Assembly (NCBI GenBank): GCA_964415255.1
Contig: CAYQAC010000011.1
Span: 1 to 63,329 of the forward strand
Origin: JAHBVY01 sp964415255
Lineage (GTDB): Bacteria; Myxococcota_A; Polyangia; Polyangiales; Polyangiaceae
Length of the DNA: 63,329 bases
Reading direction: 5' to 3'
Shown here: positions 16,275-27,162 of the stretch, one piece after another
Position numbering within the stretch: the first letter of the stretch is position 1
How the letters are laid out: each line of letters begins with the position of its first letter
Position numbers and translations under genes: made by a program
The notes under the pieces: generated by a model
Database searches by the model: none
What the model was told of the DNA's origin: nothing
Seen by the model: only the letters and a program-made list of their open reading frames with translations

Positions 16275-17996
16275 GTGAACAAGCGAGAGACAACCATCGA
16301 GCCGTCCGAGGGGGTGTTCGACGCCATCTCAGAGCCGCCCGTCGATCCGGGCCGCCTGAGCGTAGAGCCGGATACAAGGACCGAACCAGTCGCGAGCGCC
16401 CAACCCCTGGACGCCCCAGCCACCCCGACCAGCGCGCCCTCGGGTGGCTTGAAGATCGCGACCATCGCGCCGGGCAACGTCTCGATGCCTGACATCCCCC
16501 TGGGTGAGCTGCCACCGCCGCGCTCGAGCGATCCTTACATCGGCTGCACGATCGACGGCCGCTACAAGGTGGAGTCGGTGCTCGGGGAGGGCGGGATGGG
16601 CGTCGTCTACCGCTGCCGCCACAAGATCATCGACAAGAAGGTGGCCGTGAAAATCCTCCGCGCGGACTTGGCGCGCGACGTGGAGGTGACCGAGCGCTTC
16701 TTGATCGAGGCGAAGGCGGCCAGCTCCATCGGCAACCCCCACATCATCGACATCAGCGATTTTGGTCAGCTCCCTGACGGCTCCACCTACTTCGTGATGG
16801 AGTACCTGGAGGGCACGCCGCTCTCGTCGTTGGTCGATGGCGACGCGACGCTGAGCCTCGCGCGCATCGTGCACGTCGCGCGGCAGCTCGCGGAGGGCCT
16901 CGCCGCGGCCCACGAAGCGGACATCGTTCACCGCGATCTGAAGCCCGACAACATCTTCCTGATCGACCGCGGCAAGGAGAAGGACTTCGTCAAGATCCTT
17001 GACTTTGGCATCGCCAAGGTCTCCACCGCTGAGCAGGGCATCACGCGGGCTGGCTCGGTGTTCGGCACGCCGCACTACACGTCGCCCGAGCAGGCGGCGG
17101 GCGCTCCGGTGGACCACCGTGTGGACATCTACTCCCTCGGGGTGATCTTGTACGAGCTGGCGAGCGGCAGGGTGCCGTTCGACGCGGATAACTTCATGGG
17201 GATCCTCACCCAGCACATGTACAAGGCGCCGGTGCCCTTCCGCGCGCTGATGCCGCAGCCGAACGAGGTGCCGCCGGGGCTTGAGGCCATCGTACTGAAG
17301 TGCCTGAGCAAGCGCCCCGAGCAGCGCTACCAGAGCATGAACGAGCTGCTCGATGATTTGAACCGCCTGGACACCGGCAACATCCCCACCGCGGTGCCGG
17401 AGATGATGCAGCGCTCAGGGGGGTTCAACGTCCCAGCTGACTATTTCCGCAGCTCGATGCCGCAGCCGGTCCCCGCAGATCCTGGCGGACGCAGGCGCCG
17501 GTGGCCGCTCTACGCGGGCGTGGCGGGCGTCGCCGCCGCGGTGATGATCGTCGGCACCATCTTCGCCGTCAGCAACAGCAGCAGCGCGACCCCACAAGCT
17601 GAGCGCACGGCCGAGCCGACGCCGAGCGTCACCGCGCCGATCATCACGCCCCAAGAGGCGGCTCGCGTGGTGCTCGCCGTGGCGCCGCTCGACGCCCGAG
17701 TTTTCCTTGGAGAAAAAGACCTGGGCAGCTCCCCGGTGACGGTGGAGGTGCCCGCGGGAGAGCAAGTCGTCGTGACGATCCGCGCGGAGGGCCACCTGGA
17801 GAAGGAGCTCACCCTGGACGGCTCGGAGGCGCGGCAGTCGATCCAGCTCGAGCCGGTGGCAGAGGCACCCAAGCCCGCCGCGGAGCCGAAGCCCGTCGCC
17901 AAGCCAGGTCCGCGGCCCACGCCGAAGCCCGGCCCCAAGCCCGCCCCGACGCCCAGGCCCAACATCGGCGGCGGCGACATCGTGAACCCTTGGTGA
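16275..17996 (+). CDS. Ser/Thr protein kinase with membrane anchor and PEGA-like domain
   Basis: The 573-residue product begins with about 90 low-complexity residues, then a complete Hanks-type kinase domain. The Gly loop is LGEGGMG (103-109), the ATP lysine Lys126 in VAVKIL, the catalytic loop HRDLKPDN (219-226) and DFG 243-245; APE is replaced by SPEQ. One membrane helix lies near 410-435, followed by a PEGA-like domain (LAVAPLDARVFLGEKDLGSS) and a Pro/Lys-rich tail. It should phosphorylate cytoplasmic targets in response to an envelope signal. GTG 16275 is the start used. Confidence 0.92.
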   Translation: MNKRETTIEPSEGVFDAISEPPVDPGRLSVEPDTRTEPVASAQPLDAPATPTSAPSGGLKIATIAPGNVSMPDIPLGELPPPRSSDPYIGCTIDGRYKVESVLGEGGMGVVYRCRHKIIDKKVAVKILRADLARDVEVTERFLIEAKAASSIGNPHIIDISDFGQLPDGSTYFVMEYLEGTPLSSLVDGDATLSLARIVHVARQLAEGLAAAHEADIVHRDLKPDNIFLIDRGKEKDFVKILDFGIAKVSTAEQGITRAGSVFGTPHYTSPEQAAGAPVDHRVDIYSLGVILYELASGRVPFDADNFMGILTQHMYKAPVPFRALMPQPNEVPPGLEAIVLKCLSKRPEQRYQSMNELLDDLNRLDTGNIPTAVPEMMQRSGGFNVPADYFRSSMPQPVPADPGGRRRRWPLYAGVAGVAAAVMIVGTIFAVSNSSSATPQAERTAEPTPSVTAPIITPQEAARVVLAVAPLDARVFLGEKDLGSSPVTVEVPAGEQVVVTIRAEGHLEKELTLDGSEARQSIQLEPVAEAPKPAAEPKPVAKPGPRPTPKPGPKPAPTPRPNIGGGDIVNPW

Positions 17997-19435
17997 CCGC
18001 GGGCCGAGAGGCGAACGCGAACGCCACCAAGCTGAGCGGTCACATCCCTGAACCGGTGGTGAGCCTGTGTCAGCGCCTCGCGGAGGCCGGCTACCGCGCC
18101 TGGGTGGTCGGCGGCTCCGTGCGCGATCTGCTGCTAGCGCAAGGCGGCCCCGCGCGCCCCGGCGACTGGGATTTGGCGACGGACGCCCGACCAGAGCAGG
18201 TGTCGCGGCTGTTCAAGCGCGTCATCCCGACGGGCATCAAGCACGGCACGGTCACGGTGATGATCGGCAAGCAGGGTTTTGAGGTCACCACCCTGCGCGG
18301 GGAGACCTCCTACAGCGACGGCCGCCACCCTGACCACATCTACTTCGTCGATGATATCCGCGCGGATTTACAGCGTCGCGACTTCACGGTGAACGCCATC
18401 GCCTACGATCCGCTGGAGGATCAGCTCATCGACCCCTTCGGCGGCCTTGAAGACCTCTCGCGACGCGTCCTGCGCGCGGTGGGGGACGCCGCGGCGCGCT
18501 TCGGTGAGGATGGGCTCCGCGTGATGCGCGCCGCGCGCTTCGTGGCCACCCTGGACATGCAGCTGGAGGCTGAGACGGCGCGCGCCATCCGCCCCTCGCT
18601 CGCCACCTACCGCCTGGTGAGCCCTGAGCGCATCCGCGAGGAGTGGCTCAAGGCGCTCACGGCGGCGCAGCCGAGCCGCGCCTTGGAGGTGATGCGCGAG
18701 CACGGTCTGCTGGAGGTGAGCCTGCCGGAGCTGCAGCGCCGCACGCTGAGCGAAGGCGCTGCCCAAGGCGCAGACAGCGCGCCGAGCGAGGCGGCGCGAG
18801 GCGCTGAAGAGCAGCTAGACAGTGCACCAGACGAGGTGCCACGAGGCGCTGAAGGGGCCGGCGCACCGAGCGCTGACGCGCACATCACCTGGAGCCAGCT
18901 GCTGCGAGCGCTCGACGCGGCGCCACGCGACGCCATCTTGCGCACCGCGCTGCTGCTCACGGCGCCTGAGCCCTCCGCGAGCAGCGCCGCCTCGGAGCAC
19001 GCCCGCGCCGTGTGCGCTCGGCTGCGCTTCTCCAACGCGGAGCGCGACCGCGTCACCCACCTGGTGGCGAGCTACCCGGTGCCCCCACTCCCCACCCGGC
19101 CTGCGCTCCGACGCTGGCTCAAGGCCACGGGCCCTGAGCTCCTGCCTCAGCTGTGGCCGCTGTGCCAGCACCTCACGGAGGCGACCGGCAGGAGCGCCGA
19201 GCCCATCCGCGAGCTCGCGGAGCGCGCGGAGGCGGAGCTCGCCGCGGGGGTACCGCTCAGCGCCCGCGATCTGGCGGTCACCGGGCGTGAGCTGATGCAG
19301 GCGCTAGACCTGCCGCCCGGGCCGCTGCTCGGTAAGCTGCTCGAACAGCTGCTCGACCACGCGCTGGAGCACCCTGACGCCAACCAGCCCGCCGCGCTGC
19401 TCAGCCGCGCCGCCGAGCTCCGCCGCGAGGCTTGA
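17993..19435 (+). CDS. CCA-adding tRNA nucleotidyltransferase / poly(A) polymerase family
   Basis: The 480-residue product has a class II nucleotidyltransferase head: VVGGSVRDLLL, the metal pair in DWDLATDA, GTVTVMI and RRDFTVNAIAYDP, followed by RNA-binding RMMRAARF-like and LVSPERIREEW motifs. The enzyme adds CCA to tRNA 3' ends or tails RNA with A; the two activities cannot be told apart from sequence alone. A repetitive Ala/Gly/Glu insertion (encoded at about 18750-18870) interrupts the helical body. GTG 17993 overlaps the kinase stop (GTGA); a TTG at 17990 is also possible. The overlap couples it to the kinase. Confidence 0.85.
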   Translation: MTAGREANANATKLSGHIPEPVVSLCQRLAEAGYRAWVVGGSVRDLLLAQGGPARPGDWDLATDARPEQVSRLFKRVIPTGIKHGTVTVMIGKQGFEVTTLRGETSYSDGRHPDHIYFVDDIRADLQRRDFTVNAIAYDPLEDQLIDPFGGLEDLSRRVLRAVGDAAARFGEDGLRVMRAARFVATLDMQLEAETARAIRPSLATYRLVSPERIREEWLKALTAAQPSRALEVMREHGLLEVSLPELQRRTLSEGAAQGADSAPSEAARGAEEQLDSAPDEVPRGAEGAGAPSADAHITWSQLLRALDAAPRDAILRTALLLTAPEPSASSAASEHARAVCARLRFSNAERDRVTHLVASYPVPPLPTRPALRRWLKATGPELLPQLWPLCQHLTEATGRSAEPIRELAERAEAELAAGVPLSARDLAVTGRELMQALDLPPGPLLGKLLEQLLDHALEHPDANQPAALLSRAAELRREA

Positions 19436-19445
19436 AGGGTATCGC

Positions 19446-19466
19446 GGGCAGGTTTGAAACCTGCCC
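19446..19466. terminator. REP-like palindrome between convergent genes
   Basis: Arms GGGCAGGTTT and AAACCTGCCC pair perfectly around one G, between the convergent stops of the nucleotidyltransferase gene and ftsH. It is the sister of 8013-8033. Confidence 0.6.
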
Positions 19467-19480
19467 CACGCGCGACGACG

Positions 19481-21421
<1,941 letters not shown>

Positions 21422-21565
21422 TGTTCCTCAACGCCTCGAACGGGTCGGACTCTAGTTGAACGATAGGGGACAAACGGTACTGAACGCTAGCAGCTCACCG
21501 ACAGGAGCTGGGCGACTAGCGAGAGGCAAGCATGCCACCCGGCGCCACGCGGCGCACCTGTCTAC

Positions 21566-22420
21566 CTAGTGACGATTCCGCCGGGGCGCATCCCCCTGAA
21601 CGTGCTCAGCTGCTTCGAGGCGCAGGGTGCGGCCGCCTTTCAGCCGCAGCTCCGCGCTTGAGCCGTCCTCCAGGGCGCGCTGCAGCGCCGCGATTTGCGC
21701 GCGGTTGAGCAGGCCAGGCAGCTCCCCCATCGGCTCCCCCTGCAGCTGGTCGGCGAGCGCCGTGAGGTGGCGAACGATGCCCGGCGAGAGCTGCTTCAGC
21801 ATCGGCAGCAGCTCGCGCCGCACGCGCACCCGGAGAAACCGCGGATCCTGATTGGAAGGATCGCGCGCGACCTGGAGCCCATGGCGCTCTACATGGCGCT
21901 CCACGTCCTCGCGGGTCGCGCGGATCATCGGGCGCACACGCTGCTGTTCCTGTGCTCCAGAGCGCTCTGGCAGCACCACGAGGCCTCGCGGCCCTGCACC
22001 CCTGAGCAGCCGCAGCAGCACCGTCTCCGCGCGGTCGTCCGCGTGATGCGCCGTGGTGACGAGCGCCCCATGCTTCGCGGCCTCTCCCTCCAGCGCCTGA
22101 TAGCGAACCTCCCGCGCGCGAGCGAGCAGGTTTGAGCCAGGGGCGAGCCTGACCTCAATGCGCGTGAACGGCACCCGCAGCTTGGCAGCCAGCTCCTCAG
22201 CCAGGTGAAGCTCGGCCGCCGCCTCCTCCCGCAGCCCATGGTCCACGCCGCAGGCGAACACCCCCAGGCCGAGCCGCTCCCGCACGAGTCCGAGCACGTG
22301 GAGCAGCGCCATCGAGTCGGGACCACCACTCACCCCCAAGAGCAGCCGCGCGCTTTGAAGCTCATGTCGCTTGAGCGCCGCCGTCACCTGCTTGATCAGG
22401 GTGGGGGGGTGGGTTCGCAC
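21566..22420 (-). CDS. tilS: tRNA(Ile)-lysidine synthetase
   Basis: The 284-residue product carries the PP-loop SGGPDS (31-36) near its N terminus, then VDHGLR and the TAHHADDRAETVLLRLLRG segment that mark TilS. The enzyme converts C34 of the AUA-decoding tRNA-Ile to lysidine with ATP and lysine. The C-terminal domains found in longer homologues are short or missing, which is common in this family. The start is GTG 22420; it sits 144 bases upstream of ftsH and may share a transcript. Confidence 0.92.
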   Translation of the reverse strand: MRTHPPTLIKQVTAALKRHELQSARLLLGVSGGPDSMALLHVLGLVRERLGLGVFACGVDHGLREEAAAELHLAEELAAKLRVPFTRIEVRLAPGSNLLARAREVRYQALEGEAAKHGALVTTAHHADDRAETVLLRLLRGAGPRGLVVLPERSGAQEQQRVRPMIRATREDVERHVERHGLQVARDPSNQDPRFLRVRVRRELLPMLKQLSPGIVRHLTALADQLQGEPMGELPGLLNRAQIAALQRALEDGSSAELRLKGGRTLRLEAAEHVQGDAPRRNRH

Positions 22421-22635
22421 CCGCTTGAGTATTCCAGGCGACGCTCGGGCACGCCACGGTCAGCTGAGCGCTCCGGCGCCCACCGCCAGCCACCGAGCGC
22501 GCGCAAACACTCCCTTGGGCCGCCCCAGCCTGCTCAAGGTCAGCGCTCTAGCGCATCGGGCGCAACAGCAAGCCAGTCCCTGCGCGCGCTCCTCCACCGC
22601 GAGCTGGAGCTTTAGTCAGCCACCATGACAAACAG

Positions 22636-22908
22636 CTAAGCCAGCTCAAACTCCTTACAGAACACCAGCGTGGCCTCCTGAGCGCCAGCCAAGCGGCCAC
22701 CTTGGCTCAACGGAGGCGCGCCCTCCGCAAGCTGCGCCTGGTGCGCTGGTGGCTGAGTTGAGAGGGACTGCGCCCGGTGCTCGGCGTTGGGGAAGCCAAG
22801 CGCGCAGTGCCCTGTCTCCGGCTCGAAATAGGCGCAGTGCTCGCACTGATAGCGGAGCCTAAACTTGGCTAGCTCCGCCTTCAGCTGCGCGTCGATGGGC
22901 GTCCGCAC
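22636..22908 (-). CDS. Small four-cysteine protein, probably metal-binding
   Basis: The 90-residue product has CEHCAYF with Cys22 and Cys25, Cys35 in GHCALGFPNAEHR, and Cys84 in FCKEFELA at the end. Four Cys in the pattern C-x2-C-x9-C and a terminal C suggest one Zn or Fe-S site. Small proteins of this layout occur in myxobacteria without assigned function. The variable middle is Ala/Gln/Pro-rich and probably unstructured. It lies alone between tilS and a lipoprotein gene. Confidence 0.65.
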   Translation of the reverse strand: MRTPIDAQLKAELAKFRLRYQCEHCAYFEPETGHCALGFPNAEHRAQSLSTQPPAHQAQLAEGAPPLSQGGRLAGAQEATLVFCKEFELA

Positions 22909-23004
22909 TTCAGGGTCGCTCTGCGAGGACGCCGCGCGCCACCACGCGAGCGCCAGCCTGGAGCCGCCGGTCGAGCCAGCTGGGAGGCACCCGCCGCCGT
23001 GCGC

Positions 23005-24702
23005 TCAGTTGGCGCACTCGAGCACTGCCCAGCCGCCCGCGTCGTCACCTGCCTGGAGCCGCTGCCGCGTGAGCCAAGCGATCGCCACGCGGCTCCGCGC
23101 CGCGGCAATGCCCACCAGCTCACCATCGAAGCCGCTCAGGCTCATGCTGCCGACGCTCCCGAGGAACGGCGCCTGCTCGCCCGCCACCAGCGTGCTGCTC
23201 GCGCCGCTGAAGCGATGAACCGTCAGGCTACCTGTCGTCGAGGTGAGCATCAGCAGGCGGTCATTGAGCGTGACTAAATCCCCGCCGCGCACGTTGTTCA
23301 CCGAGACCTGCCCACCACCAAGATCGCTGCCGAGCGCGTCAGTCAGCAGGTAGGTGATGCCTGAGCCCTCCGGCGCCATCGCCGCGACGCGCCCAGCGTA
23401 CGCCGTGAGGGCACCCCAGCTCGCGGCGGGCAGCTCCACGTCCGCCGTCACGCCACTAACTGGCCCCACGCGCAGCGTCATCGTCGGCGCCCCAGTGACC
23501 TGAGCCAGCACCCCGCTGATCGCGCTGGTCATGGCGATTTGGCCAAAATCCACCGGCTGCATCCCGAGCAAGGTGCGCGCGCCGCCCTTGAAGCCGGGAC
23601 CTTCGAGCGCAGCGCCTTGGAGCACCACGCCAGCCGCCTCCTCCGCGCGATACACGAACTCATAGTCGCGCTGCGTGCCTGGGACCGCCGCCAACGAGTG
23701 ACCGCGCGCGAGGCTGAGCCCGATGAAGTCAGGGTTGCGGAGCGCGTTATCGCCCGTCCGCGCGCCGCTCGGGTTGAAGGTGATGAAGGCAGCGCCAGCC
23801 CCAGCGCCCAGGCCACACTCCGGCAGGCTCACCACCATCATCCCCTCGCCCCCTTGAGAGGCGATGCCCACGCCGTCTTGTGGCATGGAGGTGCAGTTCC
23901 CCAAGGCGACCTTGCTGGGCGCCGAGGCAGAGCCGCTGTCAGACACCCCTTGGAGCACCGCCTGCATGGCGGTGGTGTCTGGGTGCTGCTCCCGGTAGCC
24001 GATGACGAAGCCGGTGTCCGTCGCTGTCACCCCGGGCCCTGAGAGCGAGGCCGTGTCTGACACCGGCGCTGGCAGCGCACCGCTCGCCACCACCCGGAGC
24101 GTGCAAGGGCCGGTGGGGCCCGCGTCGTCGCCGGAGTCCGGTACGCTGCTGTCGGGGTCAGGGTCGCCGTCGCAGCGGCCGTTCACGCAGACCGCAGGGG
24201 CAGCGCAGCCGGGCGCGCTCATGTCGCTGCAGGCCTGCGAGATAGAGCACCCGCTCCCGCTGCAGTTGCTCCAGGCCGCGACGTTGATCTCCACCTTGCT
24301 GATGTCCTCGACGTCAGCGCAGGTGCAGCCGTAGGCGATGGGCTTGCAGCTGTCGTCCTTGAGCACCGCCGCGAACGCATATTTCCGCACCGGCAATTCA
24401 CCGACGGACGGCAGCGCCTGAGTGATGGGCACGAGCGAGGTTTTTATGGCGCCGCGGGTGTCGCCCAGGGCCAGCTGAGCGTCGAGGGGGCCGCAGGTGT
24501 TGTTCGGGCAATCCGACTCGAACACCGCGAACTCGACGTAGTCCGCTCGCGAACGGAAGCCTTGACCCTCTGACTGGCAAGGATCTACCAGGGTGAGGGC
24601 AAGCTCCTTGGACGAACAGGCGGCGCCGGAAGCCACCGCCGCGGCGATCAGCGCGCCTACAGACACCCAACGCACCAAGCGAAGCTCTGAACGAACACTC
24701 AT
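23005..24702 (-). CDS. Large lipoprotein or exported protein, function unknown
   Basis: From ATG 24702 the product is 565 residues, with a hydrophobic signal and Cys29 in SGAAC, a weak lipobox. The first 150 mature residues contain many Cys (e.g. CPNNTCGPLD and YGCTCAD). An EGF-like or short Cys-rich piece CAAPAVCVNGRC precedes an Asp/Ser/Pro linker. The C-terminal two-thirds resemble a beta-propeller, with repeats of small residues and GVG/GGE turns. It is probably surface-exposed. No specific family is recognised. A start at 24759 is open but does not improve the signal. Confidence 0.7.
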   Translation of the reverse strand: MSVRSELRLVRWVSVGALIAAAVASGAACSSKELALTLVDPCQSEGQGFRSRADYVEFAVFESDCPNNTCGPLDAQLALGDTRGAIKTSLVPITQALPSVGELPVRKYAFAAVLKDDSCKPIAYGCTCADVEDISKVEINVAAWSNCSGSGCSISQACSDMSAPGCAAPAVCVNGRCDGDPDPDSSVPDSGDDAGPTGPCTLRVVASGALPAPVSDTASLSGPGVTATDTGFVIGYREQHPDTTAMQAVLQGVSDSGSASAPSKVALGNCTSMPQDGVGIASQGGEGMMVVSLPECGLGAGAGAAFITFNPSGARTGDNALRNPDFIGLSLARGHSLAAVPGTQRDYEFVYRAEEAAGVVLQGAALEGPGFKGGARTLLGMQPVDFGQIAMTSAISGVLAQVTGAPTMTLRVGPVSGVTADVELPAASWGALTAYAGRVAAMAPEGSGITYLLTDALGSDLGGGQVSVNNVRGGDLVTLNDRLLMLTSTTGSLTVHRFSGASSTLVAGEQAPFLGSVGSMSLSGFDGELVGIAAARSRVAIAWLTRQRLQAGDDAGGWAVLECAN

Positions 24703-24780
24703 AAGGACTCTAGAGGAAGAGGCTTTGCGCCCACCAAGCGGGCTCGAAGAAAAACTCAAGGGGCCGTACCACGCGGCTCT

Positions 24781-27162
24781 TCAGGAGCCCATGTCCACAC
24801 GCTGCGAGGTTGTTTTGCCGCTGGTGATGGTCACGCTGATGGACTTGGATGCGGCGCCCTTGCGGCGCAGCCCCACGCCGTAGTTCCCTGGCGGCAGCTG
24901 GGCGCGCACCACGGGTGAGGGGCCGAGGTTACGCCCACCGGCGGACACCGAGTCACACGCGGGGTTACACACGACGGTCAGGAACCCTGGCTCGGCCTTG
25001 GCCGCCGGCTCCGCCTTGGCCGCTGGCTCCGCCTTGGCCGCCGGCGCGGCCTTGGGCCCCGCCGCTGGGAGCGGCCCTGGCACCTTGGCTTGCGCAGCCG
25101 GCGTGGGCTCGGCCTTCTCAGACTCCGGGGCCAGCGAGGTGGGGTCGAGCGTGTCGCTCGTGGGCTCCGCGGCGGGAGCGGCCGCCTCAGTCGCGGTGGG
25201 CGCGGCGGTGGGCTGCGCGGCGATGGGCTCCGCGGTCGCGGTGGTGGCAGGCCCCGCGGTCGCGGTGGTGGCAGGCCCCGCGGTGATCACTTGGGGCTCA
25301 GGCTTCTCAAGCGCCTTCATCACCACCAGGGCGATCAGCGCCAGCGCCGCCAAGGTGGTGGTGGCGGCGATGACGCCGATCAACAAGCCGCGCCCCTGCG
25401 CGGGCGGCGGTAGCTGCTGCCGCGCCATCAGCTGCTGCTGCGCCATCAGCTGCTGCTGCTGTTGCGTGAGCATCGCCGCTTGAGCCGCCATGTCCCGCTG
25501 GTAAGCGGGCTCGGCCACCACGACGGGCGCGACGGGCTGCGGGGCAGGCTGATGGCTCTTCGGCGGGACATGCGCGGAGGTGGACACCGACGCCGTGTTG
25601 AGCTCCTCTGAGAGGTCAAGTGGGCTGTCCATGATGCGGGTGACCGCGTCGTCGTCTTCGCCGTAGTCGTGAAAGCCTGCGTTCTGTGCCGGCTGAGCCT
25701 GGGGGCGCGGGGGAGGAGGCGGGGGGGCGCCTAGACCTAGCTGAGTGCGCTTGGGAGAGTTCATGATGGTCGATGGGGGGTGTGATGCCGACGAGCCGGT
25801 GCCCGAAATGACCGGCGCTACCGCGGGGGGTTGGGCGGCAGCGGGTTGGGCACCTGAAGGGACAGGAGCTGACGCGTCAGGGATGAGTAAGGTCTTGGCC
25901 AAGCCACCCTGAGCCCTCGGCGACTGGGCGCCAGGCCCTGTTCCGCTCTGGGAGGCCGCTCGAGGATTGTCAACGGTGGTGGAGGTGACGAGGCCCGAGC
26001 GGGAGGCCGTAGCCTGGACGTCGCTGTCCAGCGTGAGCAGGGAGACGTCGTCCTTAGACTGCGCGGCGAGCTCCACCGGGCTGTCCAAGATCACCGTCTG
26101 GGTGACGTCCGCCGCCCACTGCAGGTGCGCCTCGCGCTTCTCGTAGCGCTCCGCGAGGACCGTCTTCATGTAGCCGCCGATGTCATCGGCGCCCACGAAC
26201 TGCCCCTGCTGCATCAAGTACTGCTGCAGCGCGCGCGAGAGCTCACGGGCGGTCGCGTAGCGCGCCGCGCGATCTTTCGTGAGCGCCCGCATCACGATCG
26301 CCTCAAGGCCGGGTGGGTAGCCACGCACCAAGGTCGTGGGGCGCGGCACCAGGCAGTCTTGGACGCGCGCTAGGGTGTCCAGATCGCTATCCATACGGAA
26401 AAGCCGACGCCCCACCGTCAGCTCCCACAGCACCACGCCGAGCGCGAACACGTCCGTGCGACGATCAACCTCCTCCCCCCGGACCTGCTCGGGGCTCATG
26501 TAGGCGAGCTTGCCCTTCAGCGTCCCGGCGCGCGTCTTGGTGAGGCGATCAGTGACCTTGGCGACGCCAAAATCCACCACCTTCACGCTGCCCTCGTAGG
26601 TGATGAACAGGTTATGCGGGGTGACGTCCCGGTGCACGAGCCCGAGCGGCTGACCCTGACGCCCCGTGAGCTCATGCGCGGCGTGCAGCCCCTCGGCGGC
26701 CTCCGCCACGATGCGCGCCGTCATGGCGAAGGTGAGCGGCGGGCCGCCGCCCTCCTCAAGCACCCGCATCACCTCGCGCAGCGGCTCGCCGTGGAGGTAC
26801 TCCATGGCGATCCAGTAGCTGTCGCGGTGAGTGCCCAGGTCGAACACCTGCGCCACGTTCGGGTGGGTGATGCGCGCGGCGATGCGCGCCTCATCCAAGA
26901 ACATGCTGATGAAGGTCTGGTCTTCTGCGAGGTGCTGGTGGATGCGCTTGATGGCAATCCACTTCTGGAAGCCACCCGGGCCATCGGCGCGCGCCAGGTG
27001 CACGGAGGCCATCCCGCCCACGCCGATTTCGTCCACCACCCGGTAGCGACCGAGGAAGTAGGTGCCACCCGAAGGGAAGTGTGCCTCCTGCCCCGGGCGT
27101 GAGCCATCGCTACCCTGAGAACCAGGGCGCTGAGGCGCACGCGGAGCGGCACGCGCGGTCAT
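24781..27162 (-). CDS. Ser/Thr protein kinase with long linker, membrane anchor and PEGA-like tail
   Basis: The 793-residue product has a kinase domain at about 38-310: Gly loop IGVGGMASV, Lys72 in IAIKRI, catalytic loop HRDVTPHN (177-184) and DFG 197-199. Catalytic Asp, Lys and Asn are kept; VTPH for LKPD is common in myxobacterial kinases. A long Ala/Pro/Gln linker leads to one membrane helix (GLLIGVIAATTTLAALALIA), repetitive Thr/Ala and AAKAEP repeats and a PEGA-like domain (FLTVVCNPACDSVSAGGRNL). ATG 27162 overlaps the upstream stop (ATGA), so the kinase is translationally coupled to the preceding membrane protein, its likely partner or substrate. Confidence 0.9.
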   Translation of the reverse strand: MTARAAPRAPQRPGSQGSDGSRPGQEAHFPSGGTYFLGRYRVVDEIGVGGMASVHLARADGPGGFQKWIAIKRIHQHLAEDQTFISMFLDEARIAARITHPNVAQVFDLGTHRDSYWIAMEYLHGEPLREVMRVLEEGGGPPLTFAMTARIVAEAAEGLHAAHELTGRQGQPLGLVHRDVTPHNLFITYEGSVKVVDFGVAKVTDRLTKTRAGTLKGKLAYMSPEQVRGEEVDRRTDVFALGVVLWELTVGRRLFRMDSDLDTLARVQDCLVPRPTTLVRGYPPGLEAIVMRALTKDRAARYATARELSRALQQYLMQQGQFVGADDIGGYMKTVLAERYEKREAHLQWAADVTQTVILDSPVELAAQSKDDVSLLTLDSDVQATASRSGLVTSTTVDNPRAASQSGTGPGAQSPRAQGGLAKTLLIPDASAPVPSGAQPAAAQPPAVAPVISGTGSSASHPPSTIMNSPKRTQLGLGAPPPPPPRPQAQPAQNAGFHDYGEDDDAVTRIMDSPLDLSEELNTASVSTSAHVPPKSHQPAPQPVAPVVVAEPAYQRDMAAQAAMLTQQQQQLMAQQQLMARQQLPPPAQGRGLLIGVIAATTTLAALALIALVVMKALEKPEPQVITAGPATTATAGPATTATAEPIAAQPTAAPTATEAAAPAAEPTSDTLDPTSLAPESEKAEPTPAAQAKVPGPLPAAGPKAAPAAKAEPAAKAEPAAKAEPGFLTVVCNPACDSVSAGGRNLGPSPVVRAQLPPGNYGVGLRRKGAASKSISVTITSGKTTSQRVDMGS

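Noticed and set aside
22388..22420. G run near the tilS start as a further G-rich repeat copy
   Set aside because: It lacks the TTTT spacer and the GCACCGCGCT flank; it encodes the normal first codons of tilS.
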